64,000 nt of DNA from Blastomonas sp. SL216 (GTDB lineage Bacteria > Pseudomonadota > Alphaproteobacteria > Sphingomonadales > Sphingomonadaceae): assembly GCA_026625625.1 (NCBI GenBank), contig CP113055.1, positions 1,366,501-1,430,500 on the forward strand. The letters are read 5' to 3'. Positions 9,626 to 19,317 of this stretch are shown here, piece by piece. How positions within the stretch are numbered: position 1 is the stretch's first letter; each line of letters starts with the position of its first letter. The notes beneath the pieces were generated by a model. The model did not search any database and was not told the origin of the DNA. It saw nothing but the letters and a program-made list of their open reading frames with translations. Both the position numbers and the translations under genes were made by a program.

Positions 9626-10399
9626 TCAACGCCCCACCAGCACGCGGATCGCGCCTTCGTTGTGCATGACGGTGGCGTGCACGCCATAGATCGCCTCGAT
9701 CCAGTGCGCGGTCATGGTGTCGGCAACGCTGCCTTCGGCGACGGTGCGTCCCCCGGCCATCCAGACCAGCCGGTCGGCATGGAGCGCGGCGAGATCGAGA
9801 TCGTGCAGCACGACCAGCGCGCCGCCGCCGCGATCGACAAAGCCGCGGATCAGCCGCATCACCTTGTGCTGATGGCGCGGATCGAGCGAGGCGACGGGCT
9901 CGTCCGCGACCATCATAGGCGCTTCCGAGGCAAGCGCGCGGGCGATGTGGACGCGCGCCAGCTCCCCGCCCGAAAGCGTATCGGTGGCGCGGTCGGCCAG
10001 ATCGAGCAGGTCGCAGGCGGCCAGCGCATGCGCGACCGCAAGGCTGTCGGCTTCACCCAGCCGCTCAGGGGCTGCGCCATAGGCGAACCGGCCCAGCGCC
10101 ACGACATCGCGCACCCGGATCGGCCAGGCCAGATCGCGCATCTGCGGCAGATAGGTCACCGCGCGGGCACGCTGCTGCGGGGTGAGCGCGGCAGGATCGG
10201 TGCCCCCCAGCGCCGCATGGCCGCTATCGGGCCGCACTAGCCCCAGCGCGGCGCGCAACAGGCTGGTCTTGCCCGCGCCATTGGGGCCCAGCAGCACGAC
10301 CAGCTCGCCCGGCTGCAGCGATAGCGACGCACGATCGAGCAGTGTCGTGCCGCGCAGGGCCAGGCTGGCTTCGGTCACCTCAAGATGCGGCGTGCTCAT
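9626..10399 (-). CDS. btuD: Cobalamin ABC transporter ATP-binding protein
   Basis: ATPase subunit of a class II ABC importer, 257 residues. Walker A is GPNGAGKTS, the signature LSGGELARVHIARAL, and Walker B MMVADEPVASLDP followed by a switch His in VLHDLDL. Its start overlaps the permease stop by four bases. Because the operon is headed by a B12 riboswitch and a BtuB-like receptor, vitamin B12 or another corrinoid is the likely substrate, although sequence alone does not separate this subunit from iron-siderophore ATPases. It is the last gene of the btuB-F-C-D operon and converges on the cupin gene with six bases between. Confidence 0.88.
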   Translation of the reverse strand: MSTPHLEVTEASLALRGTTLLDRASLSLQPGELVVLLGPNGAGKTSLLRAALGLVRPDSGHAALGGTDPAALTPQQRARAVTYLPQMRDLAWPIRVRDVVALGRFAYGAAPERLGEADSLAVAHALAACDLLDLADRATDTLSGGELARVHIARALASEAPMMVADEPVASLDPRHQHKVMRLIRGFVDRGGGALVVLHDLDLAALHADRLVWMAGGRTVAEGSVADTMTAHWIEAIYGVHATVMHNEGAIRVLVGR

Positions 10400-11382
10400 T
10401 GCGCCGCTCCCCGCCGGATGGCGATCATCACGAAGACCGGCGCGCCGATCAGCGCAGCGACAACGCCCAGCTTCAGCTCGGTATCGCCGGGGATCACGCG
10501 CACGGTGATATCGGCCAGCACCAGGATCAGCCCGGCGAGCAGCGCGCTCGGAACCAGCACGCGTGCCGGATCATGCCCGACCCAGGGGCGCACCAGATGC
10601 GGCGCGACAATCCCGACAAAGCCGATTGCTCCCGCCAGTGCCACCGCACCGCCAGTGGCAAGGCCAGCGCCCAGCACCACCAGCATCCGCTGGCGCGCGA
10701 CATCCAGCCCGACACCGGCGGCGGCTTCCTCGCCCAAGGCCAGCGCCGTCAGCCCGCGCCGTCCGGCGACCAGCAGCGCCGCGCCTGCCACGATGAACGG
10801 GCCGCTCAGCGCCAGGTCGCTCAGGCTGCGATTGGCGACCGATCCCATCATCCAGGTGACCATGTCGGCCAGCGTGAAGGGATTGGGGGCCAGGTTCATC
10901 AGCAGCGCCATGATCGCGCCGGAAAAGCTCGATATGCCAACGCCGACCAGGATCAGCGTCACCACCGACCGTGTGCGCGGCGCGGCCCAGGCGATGATCG
11001 CGGTCGCCATCAGCGCACCGGCAATCGCGGCCAGCGGCAGCGCAAAGGGGATGACCGCAGCCAGGCCGTAGAAGAGCGCGACCGTCGCGAACAGCGCCGA
11101 CATGGCCGATACGCCCAGCACGCCAGGCTCTGCCAGCGGATTGCGCAGCAGGCCCTGCAGCGCCGCGCCGCTGATCCCCAGAGCAGCGCCCGCAACCAGT
11201 GCGGCCAGCGCGCGCGGCAGGCGGACGTGCCATACGACCAGCATATCCCCCGCCTCGCCCTGGCCCAGCAGCGCCGCTGCCATGCGTCCAGGCGGCAGCG
11301 GCACCGAGCCGAGCAGGCAGGCCGCAACCAGCGCGATCACGATCCCAGCCATCAGCGACGGTATCAGCAGCCGACCGGTCAT
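10396..11382 (-). CDS. btuC: Cobalamin ABC transporter permease
   Basis: FecCD/BtuC-type permease, 328 residues, with about nine or ten hydrophobic helices. Typical segments are VWHVRLPRALAALVAGAALG, GISGAALQGLLRNPLAEPG and FVGIVAPHLVRPWVGHDPA. I used the ATG at 11382, where the family N-terminus begins; a longer open frame to 11526 would add 48 unconserved residues lying inside btuF. Both ends overlap neighbours by four bases (btuF before, btuD after), so the three transporter subunits are translationally coupled. Confidence 0.9.
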   Translation of the reverse strand: MTGRLLIPSLMAGIVIALVAACLLGSVPLPPGRMAAALLGQGEAGDMLVVWHVRLPRALAALVAGAALGISGAALQGLLRNPLAEPGVLGVSAMSALFATVALFYGLAAVIPFALPLAAIAGALMATAIIAWAAPRTRSVVTLILVGVGISSFSGAIMALLMNLAPNPFTLADMVTWMMGSVANRSLSDLALSGPFIVAGAALLVAGRRGLTALALGEEAAAGVGLDVARQRMLVVLGAGLATGGAVALAGAIGFVGIVAPHLVRPWVGHDPARVLVPSALLAGLILVLADITVRVIPGDTELKLGVVAALIGAPVFVMIAIRRGAAQ

Positions 11383-12239
11383 GGCAGTTTGGCGCCCCGC
11401 GCTCGGGCCATCGCCTCGGCAGCATCCAGCACGAACCAGCCGCCGCATGCGGTCCAGGCGCCTTCCAGCCCGATCGCCGGATGCGCGCTCGCGGTGCGCA
11501 TCAGCGGATGGCGCGCCGCGCTCCACTGATCGGGATTATAGTCGCGCCGCCCGAACCAGGCCATTGCGACGCGATCGGGCTTTTCATAAGCCAGCCGCTC
11601 GAGCGGCAGCGGCTGCCAGCCGGGTTGCTGCTGAAAATTGCGATACCCGGCGAGTTCGATCAGCTCATGGATCAGCGATCCCGGGCCGGACGTGACCCCG
11701 CCTGGGGTGGCGTAGAGCAGACTCGGTGCGCCCTCATGCGCGCCGGCGACCTTGGCGCGTGCCAGCATCGCGATGCGCCTGTCCATTTCCCGCGCGACCT
11801 GCTCTCCTTTCGCCCGCTCACCCAGTCCGTCAGCCGTCTCCAGCAACACCCGGCGCACACCTGTCAGATCCTCGGCATAGCCCAGCTGCAGCACCGGCAC
11901 GCCTGCGCGCGCAAAAAATGCGCCCGCGTCCGCGCCACCGCCATAGCTGCGCACCACCAGATCGGGCTTCAGCACAAGCACGTCTTCGGCGCGCGGCGCA
12001 ACCTTGGGCATGCCCTTTGCGGCAGCGCGCATGTACGAGAAATCGCGCGTGGCATCGGGCGAGAGCGCCAGGATGCGGTCGCGCCCGACCAGCTTGAGCA
12101 CATATTGGTCGGCACAATAATCCAGGCTGACGATCCGCATCGCCCGCACCGGTGTCTCGACCGGTTGCGGGGTGGCGGCATTGCCTAGCGAGCATGCGGC
12201 AAGAGCAAGCGGAAGCACCATCGCGAGCCAGCGCGACAT
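11379..12239 (-). CDS. btuF: Periplasmic cobalamin-binding lipoprotein
   Basis: Solute-binding protein of the BtuF/FepB fold, 286 residues from the ATG at 12239. The N-terminus MSRWLAMVLPLALAAC is a lipoprotein signal with lipobox LAAC, so it is probably tethered to a membrane facing the periplasm. The mature part shows MRIVSLDYCADQYVLKLVG and LVLKPDLVVRSY, the usual first and third blocks of the family. It receives B12 from the BtuB-like receptor and hands it to BtuCD. The 95 bases between btuB and btuF contain a small hairpin (12294-12313) but no T-run, so read-through is expected. Confidence 0.86.
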   Translation of the reverse strand: MSRWLAMVLPLALAACSLGNAATPQPVETPVRAMRIVSLDYCADQYVLKLVGRDRILALSPDATRDFSYMRAAAKGMPKVAPRAEDVLVLKPDLVVRSYGGGADAGAFFARAGVPVLQLGYAEDLTGVRRVLLETADGLGERAKGEQVAREMDRRIAMLARAKVAGAHEGAPSLLYATPGGVTSGPGSLIHELIELAGYRNFQQQPGWQPLPLERLAYEKPDRVAMAWFGRRDYNPDQWSAARHPLMRTASAHPAIGLEGAWTACGGWFVLDAAEAMARARGAKLP

Positions 12240-12334
12240 TCCCGTTACCCCGGCAAGGCCAGAGGTCCCGCTGGCCATTCGACCAGGACCGGGCTTCCCG
12301 CGCGTACGGGAAGGACGAGAAAAGCTGCCTGCCA

Positions 12335-14224
12335 TCACATCTTCAACCTGACCCCCGCATAGCCGGCGCGTCCCGGCACGCCATAATTGAACGCGGTCTG
12401 GTACGCCTCGTCAAACAGGTTTTCGACGCGTCCATAGACTTCCAGATTGTCCGAGATGCTCCAGCTCGCGCGCAGGTCGACGCGGACATAGCTGTCGAGC
12501 CGGATGGTGTTGGCGACATCGTCAAACGTGTCGCCGACCATCAGGAAGGTCGCACCCAGCGCCGGACCCCAGGGCGACTGCCAGTCGGCCAGCAACGATG
12601 CGCTGTCCCTGGCGCGCCGGGCCAGCCGGTTGCCGAAGTTCGAGCGGCCGAAGAAATCGGGCTCGGTCGAGCGGTTTTCGGTATCGACCAGGCTGTATTG
12701 CGCCTGCACGGTGAAATTGGGCACCGGCTGCATCCACAGCCCCAGCTCGACGCCTTGCGCGCGCGCCGCCGCGATATTCTCCAGGCTGAACGTCGCCGAG
12801 GAAAAGACGATCAGATCCTTGGTGTTGCGGCGGAACCAGGTCGCCTGCGCCCGCAGCTTGCCGTCGATCAGCGACTGTTCGATGCCCGCGTCATAGCTGC
12901 GCGCGGTCTCTGGCCTGAGATCGGGGTTGCCGAACGCGGCCAGCTGCTCGCTGAGCGCCGGTGCACGGAAGCCCTCGGCATAGGTGGCGCGGATCACGGT
13001 ATCGCCGCCATTGGGGCTATAGGCGATATTGCCGCCCAGGCTGGTCTTGCTGCCGAACACCTGCTGATCGTCGACCCGCACGCCGCCGGTGACGGTCAGG
13101 CCGGTGAAGGGACGCACGATCGCCTGGCCGTAATAGCTGGTCATGTGCACATCGCTGACATCGGGCGCGGTGTTGAACGAGGGGAAGAAGGTGCTGGCCT
13201 CGCTCTGTTCGTGCTCCACGCCGAACACCAGGGTAAGCGCATCGGCAACATCGGCGACACCCTGATATTCGAACCGGTCGAGCGTGCCCTTGGCGCGCGC
13301 CGGGTTGAACGATCCGGGCGTGGGATCGGTGGTGATCCGCTTGATGTCGGTACGGGTATAGGCGAAGCGATTGCGCAGTCGCCCATCGAACAGCGCAACG
13401 TTGAGTCCCGCATAGCCCACGAACTGGCGGTTATCGGTTACCGGAAGCGTATCGCCGGGCGGGTTGTCGAATGCGGTCTCGCCATCGGTATAGAAGCCGC
13501 GCAGGTCCAGGCTGATCGCATCGCTGAACGCGACCCTGATCTTGCCATTGAGCGTCAGGTTTTCGAACCCGTCCTTTTCGGTTGCGCCTGAACGTTCGTC
13601 AGAAGCGCTGATGCCATCGGTGCGGAACCAGCTTCCGCCCAGGCTGCCCGAGACAATGCCCGACTTGACCGAGACGCTGGCGACCAGCTGGCTGGTATCG
13701 CGATAGCCATATTCGCCGCGGGCACTGGCCTGCAGCCCCTCGGTCGGTTCGATCGTGGTGATGTTGATGACGCCGCCGATCGCCTGGCTGCCCCAGATGA
13801 CAGAATTGGGTCCCCGCAGCAGTTCGACCGAGCCGATATTGCCGGTCAGGATCGAGCTGAAATCGAACGCGCCCGAAGGTGCCGAGGGATCGTTGACGCG
13901 CACGCCATCGACCAGCACCAGCGTCTGCGAGCTGTCGCCGCCGCGGATGAAGACGCTGGTGGTGCCGCCGGGGCCGCCGTTGCGCGCGACGCTGACGCCG
14001 GGCAGCGTCTGCAGCACATCGCTGAGCACCTGGGTCTGGCGGCGGTCGAGTTCGGCCTTGTCAACGACAGTGATCGACTGGCCAGTTTCGCTGCGCTTCT
14101 GTTCGATGCGGCTGGCGGAGACGACGATATCATCGCCCTCATCCTGCGCGCTCTGGGCGTATAGCGGGGTCACCGCCGCAAGCGTGGCTGCGGAAACGGT
14201 TGCGATTCTGGCAAATTTGGACAC
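12335..14224 (-). CDS. btuB: TonB-dependent cobalamin receptor
   Basis: Outer-membrane TonB-dependent receptor of BtuB type, 629 residues. I chose the GTG at 14224: it is preceded by GAGGGA at suitable distance and begins a signal peptide (VSKFARIATVSAATLAAVTP) cleaved near YAQ. A TonB box (DDIVVSASRIEQ) follows. The plug shows LSDVLQTLPGVSVARNGGPG, SVFIRGGDSSQTLVLVDGVR and ELLRGPNSVIWGSQAIGGVI; the barrel ends with Met after GYAGVRL, close to the usual aromatic terminus. Expression should be switched off by B12 through the riboswitch at 14391-14550. Confidence 0.93.
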   Translation of the reverse strand: MSKFARIATVSAATLAAVTPLYAQSAQDEGDDIVVSASRIEQKRSETGQSITVVDKAELDRRQTQVLSDVLQTLPGVSVARNGGPGGTTSVFIRGGDSSQTLVLVDGVRVNDPSAPSGAFDFSSILTGNIGSVELLRGPNSVIWGSQAIGGVINITTIEPTEGLQASARGEYGYRDTSQLVASVSVKSGIVSGSLGGSWFRTDGISASDERSGATEKDGFENLTLNGKIRVAFSDAISLDLRGFYTDGETAFDNPPGDTLPVTDNRQFVGYAGLNVALFDGRLRNRFAYTRTDIKRITTDPTPGSFNPARAKGTLDRFEYQGVADVADALTLVFGVEHEQSEASTFFPSFNTAPDVSDVHMTSYYGQAIVRPFTGLTVTGGVRVDDQQVFGSKTSLGGNIAYSPNGGDTVIRATYAEGFRAPALSEQLAAFGNPDLRPETARSYDAGIEQSLIDGKLRAQATWFRRNTKDLIVFSSATFSLENIAAARAQGVELGLWMQPVPNFTVQAQYSLVDTENRSTEPDFFGRSNFGNRLARRARDSASLLADWQSPWGPALGATFLMVGDTFDDVANTIRLDSYVRVDLRASWSISDNLEVYGRVENLFDEAYQTAFNYGVPGRAGYAGVRLKM

Positions 14225-14390
14225 GATTTTCCCTCGGCCCTTTCCGCCGCCGAAACGGGAAGGCAGATCAACGACATACAGGCCCGCCCGGATCACTCCG
14301 GGCGCGGCTTTGGCCTGTGGCATGTCGTTACGAAGGAAAAAACTTTCCCATCCGAACAGGCTGGACCCGGCCCCCGGATGAACGACGCGA

Positions 14391-14550
14391 TGGCAGGTCT
14401 CCTGGCTGGTCGATCATCGCCTCGGGCCGTCTTCCCGGGATGGCTCCCAGTGACATGATTGGCCGTCGGCTCCCGACTGACAGTTGCGGGCACAGCGCCG
14501 GATTTGCACCGGCTTCCCTCTTCGCCCCCCGATTAAGGGAGGAACCATCT
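14391..14550 (-). promoter_or_regulatory. Cobalamin (AdoCbl) riboswitch upstream of btuB
   Basis: Reading the minus strand, the leader contains the conserved core AGCCGGTGCAAATCCGGCGC, then CCCGCAACTGT, then the B12-box-like GTCACTGGGA and the closing GGAGACCTGCCA. These are the hallmark segments of the cobalamin riboswitch in the correct order. It lies about 165 bases before the btuB GTG and should repress btuB-F-C-D when cobalamin is present. It accounts for most of the 418-base gene-free stretch 14225-14642; the remainder is leader sequence and the inferred promoter region, where I see nothing else. Confidence 0.95.
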
Positions 14551-14642
14551 GGATGGGCAACTGATGGATTTGCCCGGTCTTGTCAATCCGGGCTGACATA
14601 TTCCCCGGTCCGCCGCGCTGACGGACCGGGGCTGATGATGCG

Positions 14643-15839
14643 TCAGACGAGTTCGACGGCGACCGCCGTGGCCTCGCCGCCACCGATGCAGAGCGACGCC
14701 AGGCCGCGCTTGCCGCCATGCGTCTGCAGCGCGGAGACCAGGGTCGCGATGATCCGCGCGCCGCTCGCGCCGATCGGATGACCCAGAGCGGTCGCACCGC
14801 CATGCACGTTGACCTTTTCGTGCGGGATGCCGAGGTCGCGCATCGCGATCATCGAGACGCAGGCAAAGGCCTCGTTGACCTCGAACAGGTCGACGTCGTC
14901 GACGCTCCAGCCCGCCTTTTCAAGCGCCTTGCGGCTGGCATCGACGGGCGCGGTGGTGAAGCGCGCGGGCGCATGGGCGTGCGCGGCATGGGCGACGATC
15001 CGCGCAACCGGCTTAAGGCCCAGCTTGTCCGCCACGCTCTGCCGGGTCAGCACCAGCGCCGCCGCGCCATCCGAGATGGACGATGCATTGGCGGCGGTGA
15101 TCGTGCCATCCTTGGCGAACGCCGGCTTCAGGCTCGGGATCTTGGAGGCATCGCCCTTGAGCGGCTGCTCATCCTTGTCGATGGTCTCGGTGCCCTTGCG
15201 GCCGGTGATCTCGACCGGAACGATCTCGCGATCGAACCCGCCCGATGCCTGCGCCTTTTGCGCGCGGGTCAACGATGCGATGGCATAATCGTCCTGGGCT
15301 TCGCGCGTGAACTGATATTCGCCGGCGGTCTCTTCGGCAAAGCTGCCCATCGCCCGGCCAGGCTCATAGGCATCTTCCAGCCCGTCGAGGAACATGTGAT
15401 CCATCACCCGGTCATGGCCAATGCGCGCGCCGCCGCGATGCTTGGTCAGCAGATAGGGCGCGTTGGTCATGCTCTCCATGCCGCCGGCCACCAGCAGATC
15501 GACCGATCCCGAGGCGAGCGCTTCGGCGGCCATGATGGTCGCCTGCATGCCGCTGCCGCACATCTTGTTGACGGTGGTCGCCTCGACCGATTGCGGCAGG
15601 CCCGCCTTCAGCGCTGCCTGGCGCGCCGGGGCCTGGCCCAGGCCCGCCGGCAGCACGCAGCCCATATAGATGCGCTCGATCGCATCGCCCGAAACGCCTG
15701 CCCGCTCGACCGCCGCCTTGACCGCCGTAGCGCCCAGATCGGTCGCGCTCGCGCCCGAAAGCGAACCCTGAAAGCTGCCCATCGGCGTGCGCGCATAGGA
15801 GACGATAACGATGGGATCGGCGGCGGAAAATGCGGTCAT
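14643..15839 (-). CDS. Acetyl-CoA acetyltransferase (thiolase)
   Basis: Biosynthetic/degradative thiolase, 398 residues, condensing or cleaving acetyl-CoA units. The acylated Cys is in NKMCGSGMQATI, the catalytic His in NVHGGATALGHPIGASG and the second Cys in LCIGGGEATA. It begins MTAFSAADPIVIVSYARTPM. It could feed short-chain acid breakdown, the mevalonate branch or polyhydroxyalkanoate synthesis (PhaA), but no partner gene lies beside it, so the role is not assigned. It is divergent from the prepilin peptidase gene. Confidence 0.93.
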   Translation of the reverse strand: MTAFSAADPIVIVSYARTPMGSFQGSLSGASATDLGATAVKAAVERAGVSGDAIERIYMGCVLPAGLGQAPARQAALKAGLPQSVEATTVNKMCGSGMQATIMAAEALASGSVDLLVAGGMESMTNAPYLLTKHRGGARIGHDRVMDHMFLDGLEDAYEPGRAMGSFAEETAGEYQFTREAQDDYAIASLTRAQKAQASGGFDREIVPVEITGRKGTETIDKDEQPLKGDASKIPSLKPAFAKDGTITAANASSISDGAAALVLTRQSVADKLGLKPVARIVAHAAHAHAPARFTTAPVDASRKALEKAGWSVDDVDLFEVNEAFACVSMIAMRDLGIPHEKVNVHGGATALGHPIGASGARIIATLVSALQTHGGKRGLASLCIGGGEATAVAVELV

Positions 15840-15995
15840 GGCATGAGTCCTTCTCAGCAGTTGTGCGCCCGCCTTCCCCTAGAGCAACCGCGAATGCAAG
15901 AGGCTAGGCGACAAAGCGCTTTGCCTGGGCCAGTGCGAACCGCTATGCGGTGGCGCGCTGCCGATCCCCGGCAAGGGGCCTTTTTTCCGCTGTCC

Positions 15996-16760
15996 ATGTT
16001 CGCGCCTTTGCTCCAGCATCCGATCATCGGCCCGGTCGCTGCCGCGATGCTGGGCGCGATCTTCGGCAGCTTCATCGGCGCGCTGGTCGTGCGCTGGCCC
16101 GCGGGCCGCTCCATCCTGTCGGGGCGCTCGCAATGCGACAGCTGCGGCACGGTGCTGCAGCCCTGGCAGCTCATACCCGTGCTATCGCACCTTATGCTGC
16201 GCGGCAGATGTGCAGCATGCGGAGCACGGATCGGCCTGCAAAGCCTGGCAACAGAGCTGGCGGCGGCGCTGATCGGCGCGGGCTCGCTGGCGCTCCATCC
16301 GGGGCCTGAGGGGCTTGCGATCGCGGCCTTTGGCTGGCTGCTGCTGCCACTCGCACTACTGGACCTGAAGCATTACTGGCTGCCCCATCCGCTGACCGCA
16401 GCGCTGGCGCTGGGCGGGCTGGCGAGCGCAGCGACTGGCCTGCCGCCCGACTGGACGAGCCGCCTGATCGGCGCGGGCGCCGGCTTTGGCGGGCTGTGGC
16501 TGATCGCGCTGGCCTATCGCGCCGCGCGCGGGCGCGAGGGATTGGGCGGGGGTGATCCGCTGCTGCTCGGCGCGATCGGGCTCTGGCTCGGCTGGCAGAT
16601 GCTGCCGCTGGTGCTGATGTGCGCCAGCGGTCTGGGCCTGGCCGCCGCGCTGGTCATGCAGCGGCGCGGAACAACGCTCGACAGCGCGACCCGCTTTCCG
16701 CTCGGCACCTTGCTGGCGCTGGCGGCCTGGCCGGTCGCGCTGATGGGGTTTAACCCCTGA
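15996..16760 (+). CDS. Type IV prepilin peptidase / N-methyltransferase
   Basis: Bifunctional inner-membrane aspartyl protease (A24 family, PilD/GspO type) that cleaves and methylates type IV pilin-like precursors, 254 residues. The N-terminal cytoplasmic domain has the zinc tetracysteine CDSC at about residue 47 and CAAC about 25 residues later. The two catalytic Asp are in LLDLKHYWLP and GLGGGDPLLLG (GxGD-type). About seven or eight hydrophobic helices are seen. ATG 15996 begins at the usual family position; an in-frame ATG at 15945 is possible, and neither has a good ribosome site. No pilus or secretion genes adjoin it. Confidence 0.88.
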   Translation: MFAPLLQHPIIGPVAAAMLGAIFGSFIGALVVRWPAGRSILSGRSQCDSCGTVLQPWQLIPVLSHLMLRGRCAACGARIGLQSLATELAAALIGAGSLALHPGPEGLAIAAFGWLLLPLALLDLKHYWLPHPLTAALALGGLASAATGLPPDWTSRLIGAGAGFGGLWLIALAYRAARGREGLGGGDPLLLGAIGLWLGWQMLPLVLMCASGLGLAAALVMQRRGTTLDSATRFPLGTLLALAAWPVALMGFNP

Positions 16761-16763
16761 AGA

Positions 16764-16988
16764 TCAGCTGCGGCGGGTGAGCTTGCGCATGTTGTCGCCC
16801 AGAAATGCCTGGCCGCGCTGCGACACGGCGATCGCACAGCTGGCCAGCAGCGCCATGAAGCCCAGACCGATCACCAGACCCGACGATGCGCCTATGGCGA
16901 GCAGGACCAGCATCACCCCGACAAAGGGCAAGGCGACAAGGCCGAACAGGCCGGCGACCACGAGCGTGGCCTGAAGGTGATGCAACAT
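16764..16988 (-). CDS. Small membrane protein of unknown function
   Basis: A 74-residue frame from ATG 16988 with two hydrophobic helices (LQATLVVAGLFGLVALPFVG and ASSGLVIGLGFMALLASCAI) and a basic C-terminus (NMRKLTRRS). The open frame extends upstream to a TTG at 17060, which would give 98 residues, but no good ribosome site supports that start. It converges on the prepilin peptidase gene with three bases between and is followed upstream by acs on the same strand. I recognise no family; it is probably a real inner-membrane protein. Confidence 0.5.
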   Translation of the reverse strand: MLHHLQATLVVAGLFGLVALPFVGVMLVLLAIGASSGLVIGLGFMALLASCAIAVSQRGQAFLGDNMRKLTRRS

Positions 16989-17093
16989 GCTGGAGAACTT
17001 TCGGACAAAGCTGCGTTCGCGCAGAAATCGAACGACACAATAGCCAAGCCGATGCCTCAATATGTCAAAATTTCAGTCGTTTGACCAGCAGTT

Positions 17094-19052
<1,959 letters not shown>

Positions 19053-19162
19053 CGATCAGGTCCTCGCATGCCGGCAGGTTGGTCTGCCGTTCTTGCTGCC
19101 TGTTGTGCCGCAGAGGCGCAGGCCGAGCAACCCGTCGCAAACCGTCGCATGTTGGTCAAAAC

Positions 19163-19180
19163 GATATTGATATAACATCA
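19163..19180 (+). promoter_or_regulatory. Candidate Zur-like operator before TonB receptor
   Basis: The AT-rich sequence GATATTGATATAACATCA stands out in a GC-rich gap. Its right half, TATAACAT, matches the half-site of alphaproteobacterial Zur boxes (GATATGTTATAACATATC-like), but the left half is imperfect. Position 138 bases before the ATG fits an operator upstream of a zinc receptor. This is inference only. Confidence 0.35.
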
Positions 19181-19317
19181 CACCAGTGCTAGCCGACCAG
19201 CCGCAACCCGCCCGTGCCGGAGCGCGCTTCCCAGGAATGCGCCCGCCCGGGCGGACAGACTGCCGGACAGCGGCAGCTCATTCCTTCACGAAACGCCCCC
19301 AGGGAGCATCATATAAC

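Noticed and set aside
14718-15995. Long plus-strand open frame joined to the prepilin peptidase
   Set aside because: It runs antisense to the thiolase gene, has no family resemblance there, and only becomes protein-like at the peptidase start.
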